A stretch of DNA of 64,000 nt from Peromyscus leucopus (Eukaryota > Chordata > Mammalia > Rodentia > Cricetidae). The position numbers and the translations under genes are program-made. Of this stretch, positions 11,396 to 23,680 are shown piece by piece. The stretch covers positions 34,430,504 through 34,494,503 of the forward strand of contig NC_051075.1 in NCBI RefSeq assembly GCF_004664715.2. Reading direction: 5' to 3'. Within the stretch, counting starts at the first letter, position 1; each line of letters starts with the position of its first letter. The notes beneath the pieces were generated by a model. It saw only the letters and a program-made list of their open reading frames with translations, was not told where the DNA came from and made no database searches.

Positions 11396-13529
11396 AAGAA
11401 TTATGAATGTATAGTAAGGCCTTACCCTTGCCCATGCTTTAGTAATATACCTAATGTGGTCTTACAGATAAATAATGCCAGTTAAATGTTTTATTTTATA
11501 ATTGAGAAAAACCAAATTTTTCACAAGAGCCTGCATATTAGTATGTAATGGAGATGGGATCGACACCATCTAAATTCAGAGGCTAAGCCATGTTTTTCTG
11601 GTATTAAGAAGAAGCAGATCTCCTTGCTTAACTCAGGAACATGTTCAAACTATTAAAAAATAAAGTGAAAGTTGATGGCTGTGGTTTAATTCCTGGTGAA
11701 GAGGATAAATTTGATTAAACATTTCTGATTTGTTATAAAATTTCTTATACATATTCATATTTCTACCAGATTCTTTTTCTTAATTGAACCCAAGAAAAAG
11801 AATAAAACACAAAGAAATCCTGTACAGTATATTGCTGGAGATTTGTGGGCTGATTGATGTTTGGAAAAAACAAAATAATGAAATTAGAATAGCAACTTGA
11901 ATTGAAACTAAGCAAGGATTAGCAAAAATCGAGATAGTAAATCATACACATATATAAAAGTTTAGGCATAGAATTCATATATCAGAGAAATCATGGAATT
12001 TTGTCTGATATTGTCTATTTCCCTTAGTGCAATATTTTCCACTTCACACATTTTCATAAACATGTCATAACTTCAATATTACTTCCAGTTAGCTAGGATC
12101 TTGCAATTCAGAGTCCATAAGGTAAAACAAAATACATTTATATGACTCCAATGCATGAATATGGTAAAGCTAAATTATATAAATAAGAGTTAAGAAACTA
12201 ATTAAAGAGAAGTGATATATTTTGTGAGGAATCTTTTCTTTGTAGTTGAAAAACATAGTCTTTACAGTTAAGGTACATATTGTTATCACATTAATTATTA
12301 ACCTACTAGACCATAAGTATTTTTATTGAGTTACAGATTAGGACGGTATTTGGGCATTCTAATAGAAGTGATTCTATTAGTGGTCATCTGCATTGGTATT
12401 TTTGGTTTTCTTCCTACATGAAGACTTAGAAATTTCTATTGTAGTTTTTGCACTGAGTTTAGTAGATTAGCCCATTTGTGCTTAGAGGAGCTAGAGTGGA
12501 CTCTATCACCTGCAACTAACTGAAATTAACCCCCTCACATTATTTTTACCTTTTCCCTATCAGCTTCACCTTCTAAGCCAGGCTTAGTGAAATAAAATGT
12601 AGAATCAGAACTCCGATGCTATATATCAACATCTTCTATCCGAATGCAGTTCTCTTTTGATCACAGCATCTCCTGTGGCCAGGGAGTACATCATATACCA
12701 CAACTACAAATAAACACCAAAGCTTCAACTGCCCAGGACAATGGGCATATTGACAGATGACCATCACTACCTAAATATAATCAGGGAGTTTGAATTCCAA
12801 TTCAGTGATTTTAATGGGAGTAAATGAAATGTTACAATTTAGGAGGATTTGGGGAACTAAAGGGAAATGAAATTCTCCACAAAGTGAACATGTTCAACTT
12901 GTTCAACTAAACTGAAGCATTATTTGAAGCTGTGTGAGACACAAAGAGGTGCCTCTACTGTATTCATAGACTTCAGTGTATTTTCACCTGAAAGCAAATT
13001 ATCCTAAAAGAACTTCAGCCAGTACTGAAATGATCAGTACATTTTTCTCCAACAGTTTTTTGATAGGAGTATTTTCTTGAATATTTAATCACTTCAGCAA
13101 ACTATTGCACATTTGTATCATTGGTAAAATTGTGTCTAATGAATAAATTAGTGTTCATATGTATAATCATTTGAACATGCAATTATAATATACAATTACA
13201 TGATTATAGAGTATAATGAAATGATTAAATTCATCATTATCTTATTGATTCTTAGCACAGTGTAGTATCTGTTAGAGACCTGAAAGACAAAGGATAACGC
13301 TTCACTCAATCAATTGTCCTTTGAATTGCTTATTTTAGCAACTTAATATTTTGGAAGGAAATAATGGCATAAATCATATGTTTCCACATGAGCACGGAAC
13401 AATTTTGGCTCTACTAATATTATGACATGCCCAAACACATATTAGTGGTAGATTATCACACCTTGATTCAATCATTTAGTTTACTAGTTGGCACATTTAT
13501 TATTCATGTGAGTTTGTTTTGAAAGGTGT
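11396..13529. other. Intron-like non-repetitive sequence
   Basis: More than 2 kb of AT-rich DNA where I see no repeat family, no exon-like frame and no RNA gene. Confidence 0.4.
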
Positions 13530-13650
13530 TCTCTTTTGGAGACACTGTGTTGCTGAATAGCAAAGGATGCCTCAAACTCAGAATCCCTCAGACCCTGCCC
13601 CACCCAAGTGTAAGGATTACAGGTCTGTGCTGCAATGCTAGATTTACTTG
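13530..13650 (-). mobile_element. Old B1-like SINE, antisense
   Basis: Weak antisense B1 order: 'GGAGACACTGTGTTGCTGAA', 'GCCTCAAACTCAGAATCCCT', 'GTGTAAGGATTACAGGTCTG'. It is strongly diverged. Confidence 0.45.
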
Positions 13651-13850
13651 TATGTTTTAGCTAGTGGGCAGTTTAAAACGTATCTTGAAATGATCATAGG
13701 AATCGCAATGTCCACATCTTTTAAGAGGAGTGATTTGTTTTCTTTTTTATCTTTTCTTGAAACATCATTGAATGATAATGTGAACAATTGATATCAATTT
13801 AGACACCATAGGGTTGATGACACAGATTTCTCTATTCTTCATAAATCGTT

Positions 13851-13936
13851 GATAAATGAATAGACTATAATACTGGCATGCTTAGTATGGATAGATAAAT
13901 GAATAGACTATAATGCTGGCATGCTTAGTATGGATA
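13851..13936. repeat. Two-copy 43-bp tandem duplication
   Basis: Unit 13851-13893, beginning GATAAATGAATAGACTATAA, is repeated at 13894-13936 with one mismatch (AATACTGG versus AATGCTGG). The near-identity implies a recent event. Confidence 0.95.
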
Positions 13937-13986
13937 GTTTATTTAAAACAAAATGAAACCAGAGTGTAAGGTAAAGATTAGAGTAC

Positions 13987-14370
13987 TGTGGGATGGTCTG
14001 TATGTCAAATTGCTCTGATTGGTCAATAAATAAAACACTGATTGGCCAGTGGCTAGGCAGGAAGTATAGGTGGGACTAACAGAGGGGAGAAAAGAAAGAA
14101 CAGGAAGCTGGAGGGAGTCACTGCCAGCTGCCGCCATGACAAGAAGCATGTAAAGACGCCGGTAAGCCACAAGCCACATGGCAAGGTTTAGATTTATGGA
14201 AATGGATTAATTTAAGCTATAAGAACAGTTAGCAAGAAGCCTCCCACAGCCATACAATTTGAAGCAATATAAGTCTCTGTGTTTACTTGGTTGGGTCTGA
14301 GCGGCTGTGGGACTGGCGGGTGACAAAGATTTGTCCTGACTGTGGGTAAGGCAGGACAACTCTAGCTACA
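13987..14370 (+). mobile_element. Solo ERV LTR, same family as 5260-5628
   Basis: 384 bp from TGTGGGATGGTCTGTATGTC to CTCTAGCTACA, co-linear with the copy at 5260 throughout (for example 'GATTGGTCAATAAATAAAAC', 'GACGCCGGTAAGCCACAAGC'). TG...CA ends are present. No clear target-site duplication; no internal sequence attached. Confidence 0.8.
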
Positions 14371-14776
14371 TTGGAGTCTTGGCATTGTCTTTGGAGGGTC
14401 CCAACCTTAAAATGAAGATGAAGGAGGAAGAGAATGAGAGACATCTTCTTCCTCAGAAAAGATGGATGTGAGACAATGAGATGGGGTGCTGCTTGTCACA
14501 CATAATGTTTCCTCATGCAGAACTGCTGGGGAGGGTATGCAAAGAAGAATCTGTCTCTAGGATAGTCCTTTGACATGATAAATAAAATGAATTTATTCAT
14601 CCACACCATTTCTTTTTTCCTATTTGTCCGAATGCATGTCAAAGATCAATGAACTCTCCCCATTTGTCTTACTACTGAGCTCCTATTTGATAAACTGGGA
14701 GTAAATTTCTGAAAGTCTAAAAACAATGTTCTTGGAAACCATGGACTTTTCCAATGGCGATACCAAAAGTTCAAGA

Positions 14777-14890
14777 CCAAAAAAAAAAAAAAAAAAAGGA
14801 GAGACATACAAAGACAGAGAGACACAGACACAGACACAGAGAGACAAACAGACAGACAGACAGAGACAGACAGACAGAGAATGAGACAGA
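14777..14890. repeat. (A)n plus (CAGA)n low-complexity tract
   Basis: About 19 A, then imperfect CAGA/GACA units. The 'lysine/arginine' and 'VCLCLSVCLSL' frames here are repeat artefacts. Confidence 0.9.
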
Positions 14891-15387
14891 AAGTCTAATG
14901 TTTTATTTTGGTCTGAGATCAGGGCATAAAAGAAACAACTTCCCTGGGGGAAAGATAATAGATTCATAACAGAAGTTCTCCAGTGATAAGATGAGGATAC
15001 AATTCATCTTAATAAAAAAAGGTTACACTAGTTAGTGCTAGAGGAACACAATTGACAGCCAGTAGTGATGGAGGAGTTTGAAAATCACAGGCCATCCTTG
15101 AAAGAGTAGAGAGCTAACCTATTCTTTCTTCCAACACGTATATCAATACACTACTTTAGTTAATGCCCCTTTCCCATAATGATTCCTGTTTCTGGGTGAG
15201 GATTGATGATAGAGTGAGTCCTGGCACCTTGTATCACCCCATAAATGACTGCTAGATGAATGAGTAGCCACTTCAGCGCCTTCAGAGATGCCAGAAAAAC
15301 ATATGCGGACTTCCCACATTAGCAAGGTGTTAAATACCCAATAATCAACTTGTTCAAAATGTTTCAAATAAGGTAACAAGCAACATC

Positions 15388-15427
<40 letters not shown>

Positions 15428-16629
15428 GAAAATGAAGACAGCAGTCAGGAAATCCCCAAGCTGTGTGGTGAAGCTCAGCATGGCCCCCTCGTAAATGTAC
15501 CGCCTGTTTGTAAAATGTATCAGCTTACCTACTGGGAACCTTACATGACATTCATTTTCAATTCCTCTCTGACCCAGTTCTTAGAAGTTTGCTCTCAAGT
15601 TACCTATTAATACCTTAGGAGTGCACATAGCCCAAATATGCAGCACTCACAATATTCAGGTTCCTTTAAAAATAGCTGCTGCCTGTCCTCAAGTAATTGA
15701 AGTCTTCCGTTTTCCACAACCTATATCTAATTTAGACAGACTTGTTATTAATTCAGAATGTCAGAAAAATCTCCCTCATAAAGACAGAAGCAAAGAAAAA
15801 AATTATTGTTCTTTTTTTGGATCTTATCCAAGGTCAAGTTTAAAATATAACCTTATTTCCCTGATTAAAAATATCCAAATAAGATTAGGCAATGTGACAA
15901 ATCAAGTTTTTGATATAATCAAGTGATTCACAACGCATCCTACTCATATTTTTCACCCACATCTTCCATCCAACCCTCAGTAAAAGCTTTTCAATATTCT
16001 GAATTCAATGTTGAAGGAATGACTGGGAATGAAGTTAGAACTTGTCTTATCACACAGGTAAAAGTAGTGAAACATTTTTCCTCAGTTACTAAAATAAAGG
16101 GTGAATAAGAAGCAAGATATTCTTTGTGGGATAGTTAAGTTCTATTTTATAGCGCATAAATATTAAAGCTTAAGGTTTGGCAAATGTCTTCTGACCTTAC
16201 CTGTGCAAGTGTGCAATCACTTCGTAGGTTAAAACTCTTGCTGGTTTTAATGGTGCTTACCTATCACATGGTTTATCAGACCAAGTCTGCAGCATCCTTC
16301 ACTGCTTGTTTTCTTGGTTCCCATAGCCAATCCTTTCCTCAAACCTTCACCCCAAATGTGGTCTGGAAACATATCTTGTGTCATTTTCCTTCTCACTGGA
16401 CACTCAGCTTCCATTGCCCCTTTTTATTTTTCAACTTATAGCCAAAGTGGCTGGGTAAAAATGCAAGTCTTGTTATTTCACCTTCTGCTTCCAATTTCTC
16501 ATACTCAATCCACATTTCATCAGGCCCTGGACCCTTCATTCTGACCTTAGCCACCCTGCTCTAGACACAAAGACCTGCCTCACACACCAACACTCCATCC
16601 TTTAGAACTATCTCCTATTCCCTCTAGTC
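14891..16629. other. Intron-like stretch with 34-base poly-T
   Basis: No element recognised apart from T34 at 15391-15424. The open frame at 15621-15926 begins with GTG, has no splice context and is not recognised. Confidence 0.4.
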
Positions 16630-16862
16630 TTTAAAAATAATTATATTTATTGCTTATTATATATTATATTATGAGTGTGAGTGTTTTACCCGCATGAGTG
16701 TATGTGCAATATGTGCATTGCCTGCTGTCCTCAGAGGTCAGAAGAGGGCATCAGATGTCCTCGGACTGGCCTTACAGATGGTTGTGAGCCACCACACAAG
16801 TACTGGGGAACGAACACAGATTCTCTGCAAGAGCAACCGGCGCTCTTAACTGAGAAGCCAAG
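16630..16862 (-). mobile_element. B3/B2-type SINE, antisense
   Basis: Antisense landmarks run in order: 'GTGTTTTACCCGCATGAGTG', 'AGAGGTCAGAAGAGGGCATC', 'TTACAGATGGTTGTGAGCCA', 'GCAAGAGCAACCGGCGCTCT', 'TAACTGAGAAGCCAAGTCAC'. The element is essentially full length. The 142-codon frame through it is not a gene. Confidence 0.85.
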
Positions 16863-17502
16863 TCACCAACTTCCTCCCTTTCTTCTCAGCTCCACCTGTT
16901 CAAATTTAAGCAAAGGAAAATCCTGGAATCTCCTATATCCAACAAATGTCTGCTATCCACAGTTGGCTTTATCTACTAGAATTCTATTCAGGACACCTCA
17001 ATACCAGAAATCAAAAGGTGCTTGTTGCTTATTTTTCTCTTCAAAAACAAAACAAAATGAAATAAAGCAAAAAAAAAAAAAAATCACTGTGAGATCTGAA
17101 ATAAAATAATTCTTTGTGCATTGCTTATCAAAGCCCCAAACTAGTGTTTCCCACTTTTTTTTTCAGGAGCTTAACACTCATCTCCTTACTGGGGCACACT
17201 GCTTGCTTGCTTTCTTTACAGTTCCCTGGGAAGCATTAGAAAGCAGAAGGACCTCATTAATGCCTCTATGTAATTCTGAGGTAAATCTCTACCCCAAGAA
17301 GCTCAATTAAATTTGCACTCACAAAAAAATGGTCACCCCCTCAGCAATAATAAAAACATCACATTATTAATTAAAATGTTTGTGTTTTAAGTTACCCTAT
17401 AGACCTCTCCAAATAAATGTGGAAACACTGTGTATCCCAGAAGAGCATTTTATTCAGAGAAAGTTCAGCAGTTTTAGGAGGAAAAGAAAGTGAAAGGTAC
17501 AG

Positions 17503-17533
<31 letters not shown>
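17503..17533. repeat. (A)31 tract
   Basis: A pure A run of about 31 bases. No SINE or retrocopy body was recognised upstream. Confidence 0.9.
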
Positions 17534-17535
<2 letters not shown>

Positions 17536-19090
17536 AAACCTGCCTACCAACTCCTTCACACTTAAGGATATGGAAACTAGAACAATTTTAAAAGGAAAAA
17601 AAAATCTGTTTTTGGTAAAAGATCGCTAACTCCCTCCCCACCCCAATGCAAAGCAGATTGAGGAATATTTGCTTAAAACACTGAGAACAAGGAGTGGGTT
17701 AAAAAGTAGACAGTCCAAAATAGGTAGAGAAAGCTATACTACTGTTGACATGTGATCTGCTCTGCAACTCTCTGTCTGTTTCTTTTGATGTTTTCACACA
17801 GGGTCTCATAGGTGCCAGACTATCTTTGAACCCACAATGTTATAGAAGACTTTGTACATTGATTTACTTGCCTCCACATCCCAAGTACAGTTATTTATCA
17901 TGTTTCTTTAGATCCCTGAATCCAAGCTCTTACATATAATTATGAAATTTGAATTCTCTCTTATAAAGTTGTCTGTTTCTTGTTGTCATTACTCGAAGGT
18001 TTATTGAGAACCTGATATGAACCTCCCACCAACTTGGTAGAAGAAAGATCCATTTTGTGGCTCTGAAGAACCACATTTTTGTGGAAGCCCAAATTCACAA
18101 GAAAACAGCTCCAACTGTCTTAAGAGGGATATCTACCATGAAGCTATAGTTTCATAGACCAGGAGCAATGAGTTGAGGGAAAATATCTTTATTTTATTGA
18201 TAAATATCTCATTCCTGTGATCCTACCTAAGAGGCTAATGAACATTATATTGTATAAAATTAGTTATAAATTTCTAACTTGACAGAAAATTAGCATTCTC
18301 AAAACTATGTTTGCCCAGGAAAAGGCAAGTAATGTGCTTTGATCAATTTGATGTGGAACATAAAAGTCTTCTAACACAGGAAAGACATAGGAATGTAATT
18401 ATAACTACAGAGGACTTTTATCAATTTTTAATATTACAGGGGAATTCACTCCAAAAGGATCTTTAAGTACAAGGCAATTTTGTTGGTACCTTTACAATAA
18501 AATAAAAATATATCATCTTTATGAAAAAAATACAGCCTCAATATTTAACATATTACATTATTCTAAATTAAATTATCTGTTTGAATAGTCACTATTTCAA
18601 TAAGTGTTTTAGTGATTCCATTTTTATTTGTTTTATATTTGTTCTCTACAGTTACAACCTCTGTTTTCTCCTCACTTTTAGAAATATTAGGTTTTATATA
18701 ACATTTTTATATTTTATATTTCATACATTTTTGTTCTCTTTCTGGAGTGTTGTAGCAATTCTTTTTCTAAACATTTCAGTCTTTGAAACATTCTGAATAC
18801 ATTTAGCCTTCTAACCTTATAACACTAGGTAGGAATATTGTGTAGTCAGTGTTCAGTTTCTCGAACTGGGTTACATAAGTGTGTTGAGTCAGTGACTTAT
18901 TGAAACTGTCCTCATCATGATAAAGAACTGGATAAGTGGAAAATTCAAGAAACACAGTACTTGTCCAGACTCATGAAGCATCTTCAAATGTGCCTGTCTT
19001 TGTGGATCTCCCATGGAAGAGGAGGCACAAATTGGAAGTAAAGAGGAGTATGGAGTGGTAGAAGGGTGAAAACAAAGAAAAGGCTTTGCA
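17534..19090. other. Intron-like AT-rich sequence
   Basis: Nothing recognised except a possible very old antisense B1 near 17795-17900 ('AGGGTCTCATAGGTGCCAGA'). Confidence 0.35.
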
Positions 19091-19104
19091 AAAGTCTTGG
19101 ATAG

Positions 19105-19247
19105 AGCTGGGCGGTGGTGGCGCACACCTTTAATCCAGGCACTCAGGAGGCAGATCTCTATGAGTTCAAGACCAGCCTGTTCTACAGAGCAAGATCCAGC
19201 CAGGACAGGCACCAAAACTACACAGAGAAACCCTGGCTTGAAAAAAA
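19105..19247 (+). mobile_element. B1 SINE with target-site duplication
   Basis: Full B1: 'AGCTGGGCGGTGGTGGCGCA', 'GACCAGCCTGTTCTACAGAG', 'AACTACACAGAGAAACCCTG' and an A9 tail. Flanked by imperfect direct repeats AAGTCTTGGATAG (19092-19104) and AAGTTGTGGATAG (19248-19260), 11 of 13 identical. These are the insertion-site duplication. Confidence 0.92.
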
Positions 19248-19260
19248 AAGTTGTGGATAG

Positions 19261-20204
19261 AAGTGGATGAAACATTATGCTTTTATGTATTGGGTGTTTT
19301 TATAATATATTCAATGGAGACATTTAAGGAATTAAAAAAATGTATTACCAAGACAAGAAGTGTTAAGGTAGAAGCAGTGGATAATTTGCTGCTGCTGTGT
19401 TCTGAAGCCCTAATCAGGTAGCTCCTGTTAACCCTCTGAAGTATCAGAGACCCCCCAAGGAGAAGGCTGTTGGTTACTTATTTATTGTTGTTTTGCTCAT
19501 TGCTTAAAATAGGTGCTTCTTCTTTCTTAGAATTGCCTGACTCAGCCTTAGAAAATGGTATATGTATGAGAGTATGAAAGGGGTGCGTTAGGGAGGGAGA
19601 GAGGGAAGGAAGGAGAGAAAGAGAGAAGGAGACCTGGGGATGAAAGGAGAGAGATGTTTTAGAAAACTGGTTATTTGGGCAAAATTTGCTTAAATCATTG
19701 AGAAATTTCAAGTTCCAGTATCTTAAACTTGACAAGTGGATGCTCATCCCTTATGAGGTATGCAAAATTGAATGCTGAAAATGCTACTTTAACAGGTTGC
19801 CGCTCAGGTATTAGGCACCTTATATTACCTTCTGGAGCAATCAAAGGCAAGCTAAGCCAGTGTTCTAAGGTTGTTATAGAACCCAGGCACAAAGTTGAGA
19901 TTATGGGCCTCATTTACAACCTCACTTCCCTGAAACATCTTCACATGGCCTGGAGCTATGGGACCAACATAAAGGTACTCCACCCAGCTCTAACAAAGCT
20001 TATGCTGGTGTTCCCTTATAAACCACGCACACCTACATGTATACTCTTTTCTTCTAAATGGCTGCCTATTCTCCAGCTACTTTCTAGTACTGTAAGATCA
20101 CTGGTGTAAAAATAATGTTTAACATTCACACTAACGTACATCTGTATCCTACAAAATACTTTTGGATTGGAAACTGACAAAGCCAAAACCAGTAGCCAAT
20201 TCCC
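19261..20204. other. Unclassified sequence with open frames on both strands
   Basis: 19729-20109 (plus, starting at TTG) is open for 126 codons and 19913-19695 (minus) for 72 codons over the same DNA. No family was recognised, no splice signals bracket either frame, and no retrocopy tail is seen. It could be an old unrecognised repeat. Confidence 0.3.
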
Positions 20205-20334
20205 CTTTCTAGAGTGAATAGCTTTGTGATGAGGAAATTATCCTTTCTCCTCTAGAACCCTGCACTGTACATCAACAAAGTGGAGATAATTATACTCAAA
20301 TCACAGGATCATTGTGAAGGAAAACATGAAGTAG

Positions 20335-20335
<1 letters not shown>
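20205..20335 (+). mobile_element. MIR SINE, sense
   Basis: 'GATGAGGAAATTATCCTTTC', 'AAAGTGGAGATAATTATACT' and 'ATCATTGTGAAGGAAAACAT' follow MIR order (…CCTCATCTGTAAAATGGGGATAATAATA…GGTTGTTGTGAGGATTAAATG…). Strongly decayed. Confidence 0.55.
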
Positions 20336-20336
<1 letters not shown>

Positions 20337-20394
<58 letters not shown>

Positions 20395-20453
20395 AAGGAG
20401 GGAGGAAGGGAGGGGAGGGAGTGGAGGGAGGGGAGGGAGAGGAGGGAGGGAGA
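20337..20453. repeat. (GA)n plus G-rich polypurine tract
   Basis: About 53 bp of (GA)n followed by a GGGA/GGAG-rich block. The plus strand is purine-only, except for isolated bases, for more than 110 bp and contains consecutive GGG runs with short loops, e.g. GGGAGGAAGGGAGGGGAGGG. Confidence 0.95.
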
Positions 20454-21399
20454 CAGTGTCCGTACATGGTATCCAGGGACTTGAGCATGACTGGAAATAT
20501 CAAGAGAATGAAGAAAAGACAAACACATAAACAGACACAAAGCTGGGATCCAGTGGTCTGGGATGTCAAATCACCACATGCTGGAGTCTTGGCATTATTG
20601 CATACAGTAACGAGGTGTGAGTTTTATACAAAGCTAAATGAGGAAGTAGGGTTTCTGGCATATAGCTAGGTTAAGGAGGCACATTAATCTGATCTGAGCA
20701 AGGCAAAGCAGTCTTCAAGTTGTAAATGACAAGAAGGAGCAAGCCCTGGTGGACAATTTCTGAAAACACCATGAGCACTCACACTTGGTCACTGGACAAA
20801 GGTTTAGCTATTTCCCTTCCTATAGAGTCCTTAACATGGTCATGCCTATGTCAGCAACACACATCCCCTCAGGACTAGACTCACACAGAGTGTCCTCTCC
20901 ATATTTTCACTGATGACAGTATTTCTGCTGCTTACTTAGCACTCAGGAAAACATTTTGTCTTCCCAAACCTATTGCTATTGATACTGCATTTGTTTAGAA
21001 ACATAGTTCGTATAGACTATCTTCACAACTCACAGATGTGGCAGTTCTGTATTTTAACAGTGGCATAGTGATTTATGCACTGATGAAACATTGCCTTGTC
21101 GAGAGGATGTTACATGCTGAAAGCCAAAATTCTGCCTTTTCATGTAGTGCCTTGAGTGTATGTCAAACTGGTAACAGAGCACACATATACATATAAGGGG
21201 TTGGCCTCTGCCTATAGCTGCATACTCTCTCTGAATCACAGTTTACTGAGACATAACAATGTCAGATGACCACTGTGGTGCTTTCTACTTTTATTACTTG
21301 AAAATGTATGGTTTTTTAAAACAGAAACAAAAAAACTGATTTTTTTTTCATTGCTGGTACTTTGTGCATATGAGAACTGCTTATTATTTATGTCCTTAT

Positions 21400-21490
21400 T
21401 TATATACAGGGTCTCATTATGAAACCCAGTCTGGCCTGAAACTCCTAATCCTCTTGTCAAGCTTAGATTAAAGGCATGCAGTATATGCCC
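21400..21490 (-). mobile_element. B1 SINE fragment, antisense
   Basis: 'ACAGGGTCTCATTATGAAAC', 'CCAGTCTGGCCTGAAACTCC' and 'GATTAAAGGCATGCA' are antisense B1 landmarks. Confidence 0.65.
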
Positions 21491-21527
21491 AGATTATAAT
21501 ATACTTTTAAGTTGCTGTTATGTTGGG

Positions 21528-21668
21528 TTTTCATGAGATAGAGTTTCCTTCTGTCATCCCTGACAAGCCTGGAACTTGCTATGTAGACTAGGCTGACCCT
21601 GACATTGCAAATTAGTAATGAACTATCTTTTTACCTCTGACTCCCCAGTGATGGGATTACAGATTATA
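21528..21668 (-). mobile_element. B1 SINE, antisense, diverged
   Basis: 'GAGATAGAGTTTCCTTCTGT', 'GCCTGGAACTTGCTATGTAG', 'ACTAGGCTGACCC', and 'AGTGATGGGATTACAGATTA'. A second old B1-like copy, 40 bp after the previous one in the same orientation. Confidence 0.6.
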
Positions 21669-21686
21669 TGCTTAGCGGATAATTGT

Positions 21687-21742
<56 letters not shown>

Positions 21743-21756
21743 ACTACCTATCTATG

Positions 21757-21850
<94 letters not shown>
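21687..21850. repeat. Compound (TCTA)n-(TA)n-(TG)n microsatellite
   Basis: About 13 TCTA units, then roughly 50 bp of (TA)n with GTA/CATA interruptions, then (TG)n of about 42 bp. Likely length-polymorphic. Confidence 0.97.
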
Positions 21851-21853
<3 letters not shown>

Positions 21854-22927
21854 AAATGTGTAAACATGATAACCATTCAGAGAATTTCAATTACTCATTA
21901 ATAAATATAATTGTTAATCCTTCACAAATCAATCTTCTGTACCCTTTGGGATTTGTCTTTTGATTCTTCAACACTCATTTTTTATCTCCCTGTGCTGACT
22001 TTCAAAGCTCCTATAGAAGAGAACCAAGCATTGGAGGTAAATGTGTTGTTGTGCATGTGAGAGCACACAGGCCAGCTGGCATGTTTCAATGACCTAACAT
22101 TTTGCTTAAGGTGTAGAAGTGGTCCTGAGAAGAGATATTGACTGCACAGCCTTGAGGTCAGTATACTTTTTACATACCAGCTCCACACAGTTATTTTGTT
22201 CCATTGGTCTCTTACAAATAATACTGTGTGCGGATAGAAACAGAAGAGGCAAAAATCACGTCAGACATAAAGGTGAGTATAAGAACAGAAGAAAAAAATG
22301 ACTGTCAGACACGAATTGATAACAGGCAGCCAAATAACGTGGATGTGCTCGGAAGCTTGTCTTGCATGTGCAAGGACAGAGGCATAATGTCTAATATTTG
22401 AAGGAAAGAAGAAAAGATGCAGTCAGGAAACCGGCTAACTTCCCCATAAAGATCTACTACTGAAGGTCTCATATTACGGATATTTCACTTTATTTAGTCA
22501 AGTAATGAATTAGATATATTTCTATTTGTTCTCCACATATACCTACCCATGTTTGCAAAGTAAAATTAGATTGTCAGGTCAATTATTTGATTCCTTGTGC
22601 CTGGCCTCTTCCTAGACATTAACAAAACACATGGGAGTTTTTCACCTTCACTTCTAAAAACAGCAGTAGTGTAACAGTGGGCCAAACAGAGGTGATGTAT
22701 ACAGTGTGCAACTCATAATTTTTGTGACATTTCTTCAGATATCTGAATAATACATTAGAAAAGAAGATCATTGCTTTGTTTTTGTCTTCATTTTTAACCA
22801 GTATATATTAGTTAAAATAATGGATTTCAGGATGCCCTATTCATACAGGTTTATAAGGCATATTGATCATATTTGGTCTCCTTACTCTCTGTCATTCATT
22901 CAATAGACTATCTAATTTCAAAAGTCA
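21851..22927. other. Intron-like sequence
   Basis: No repeat family recognised. The ORFs near 22000-22300 on both strands lack support. Confidence 0.35.
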
Positions 22928-23140
22928 CTGGTGAGCTGGAGAGATGGCTCAGTGGTCACGAGCACTTGCTGCTTTTACAGAGAACCCAGGTTTGGTTCCC
23001 AGCATTCTCACCATGTCTCACAACTTGCGGTAACTCAAATTCCAAAGGATCTAAAGCACTCTTCTAGCCTTTACAGACAGAAGCATGCATAAACATGCAG
23101 TGAAAATACTCATGCACACAAAATAAAAATGAACAAATAG
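22928..23140 (+). mobile_element. B3/B2-type SINE, sense
   Basis: 'GAGCTGGAGAGATGGCTCAG' (tRNA-like A box), 'CAGGTTTGGTTCCCAGCATT' (B box), 'TCTAAAGCACTCTTCTAGCC' and an A-rich end 'CACAAAATAAAAATGAA'. Near full length. Confidence 0.88.
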
Positions 23141-23189
23141 TCACTCTGTACTTCCATGTCTAAAAAAAATCTAGAGTTTATAGATGAGA

Positions 23190-23680
23190 GAAAACATGAT
23201 ATTTGTTTTTCTGTGTTTGGTTTATTTTACCTAATTCAATGATATCCTGTTCTGTAAACAACTTTCATTTGGGGCTGAATAAATTCCCACTGTGGATATA
23301 GCTTATATGTTATTACTCTATTCATCAGATGATGATTCCATAACATCACTGTTGTGAATAGCAATAAACTTGAGTATATGGCTCTTTATATTTTATAGTG
23401 AGTCTGATTCTTCCCAGCATGCACTCAGAGTGTGTGTTTGGACTATATGGTAGCTTTACTTTAGATTTTTGAGGAATCTTCATCCTGATTTCCATTACTG
23501 GTTGGGCTAATTCACATTCCAACTATCTGTGCATCAGCTCTAACAATCCTGAAGAGTTATGTTTTATTGATGATAAAACTTCTGGATGGAGTGGGAGCAA
23601 GTCTCAGTATAGTTTTGATTTGTACTTCCTAAATAGCTAAAGATAATATTGTTTTTCTAAATATACCTCTCACTTCCTTC
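23190..23680 (-). mobile_element. Old L1 LINE 3' region, antisense
   Basis: Antisense L1 landmarks are 'CTATATGGTAGCTTTACTTT', 'TTTGAGGAATCTTCATCCTG', 'TTTCCATTACTGGTTGGGCT', 'AATTCACATTCCAACTATCT'. This is the reverse complement of the ORF2 end. Heavily diverged, so an old insertion. Confidence 0.75.

Noticed and set aside
16681..17109. 142-codon plus-strand frame
   Set aside because: Its first part is an antisense B3/B2 SINE and its end is an A-run; chance reading.
18889..19275. 128-codon minus-strand frame
   Set aside because: Much of it is the antisense reading of the B1 at 19105-19247; no splice or start support.
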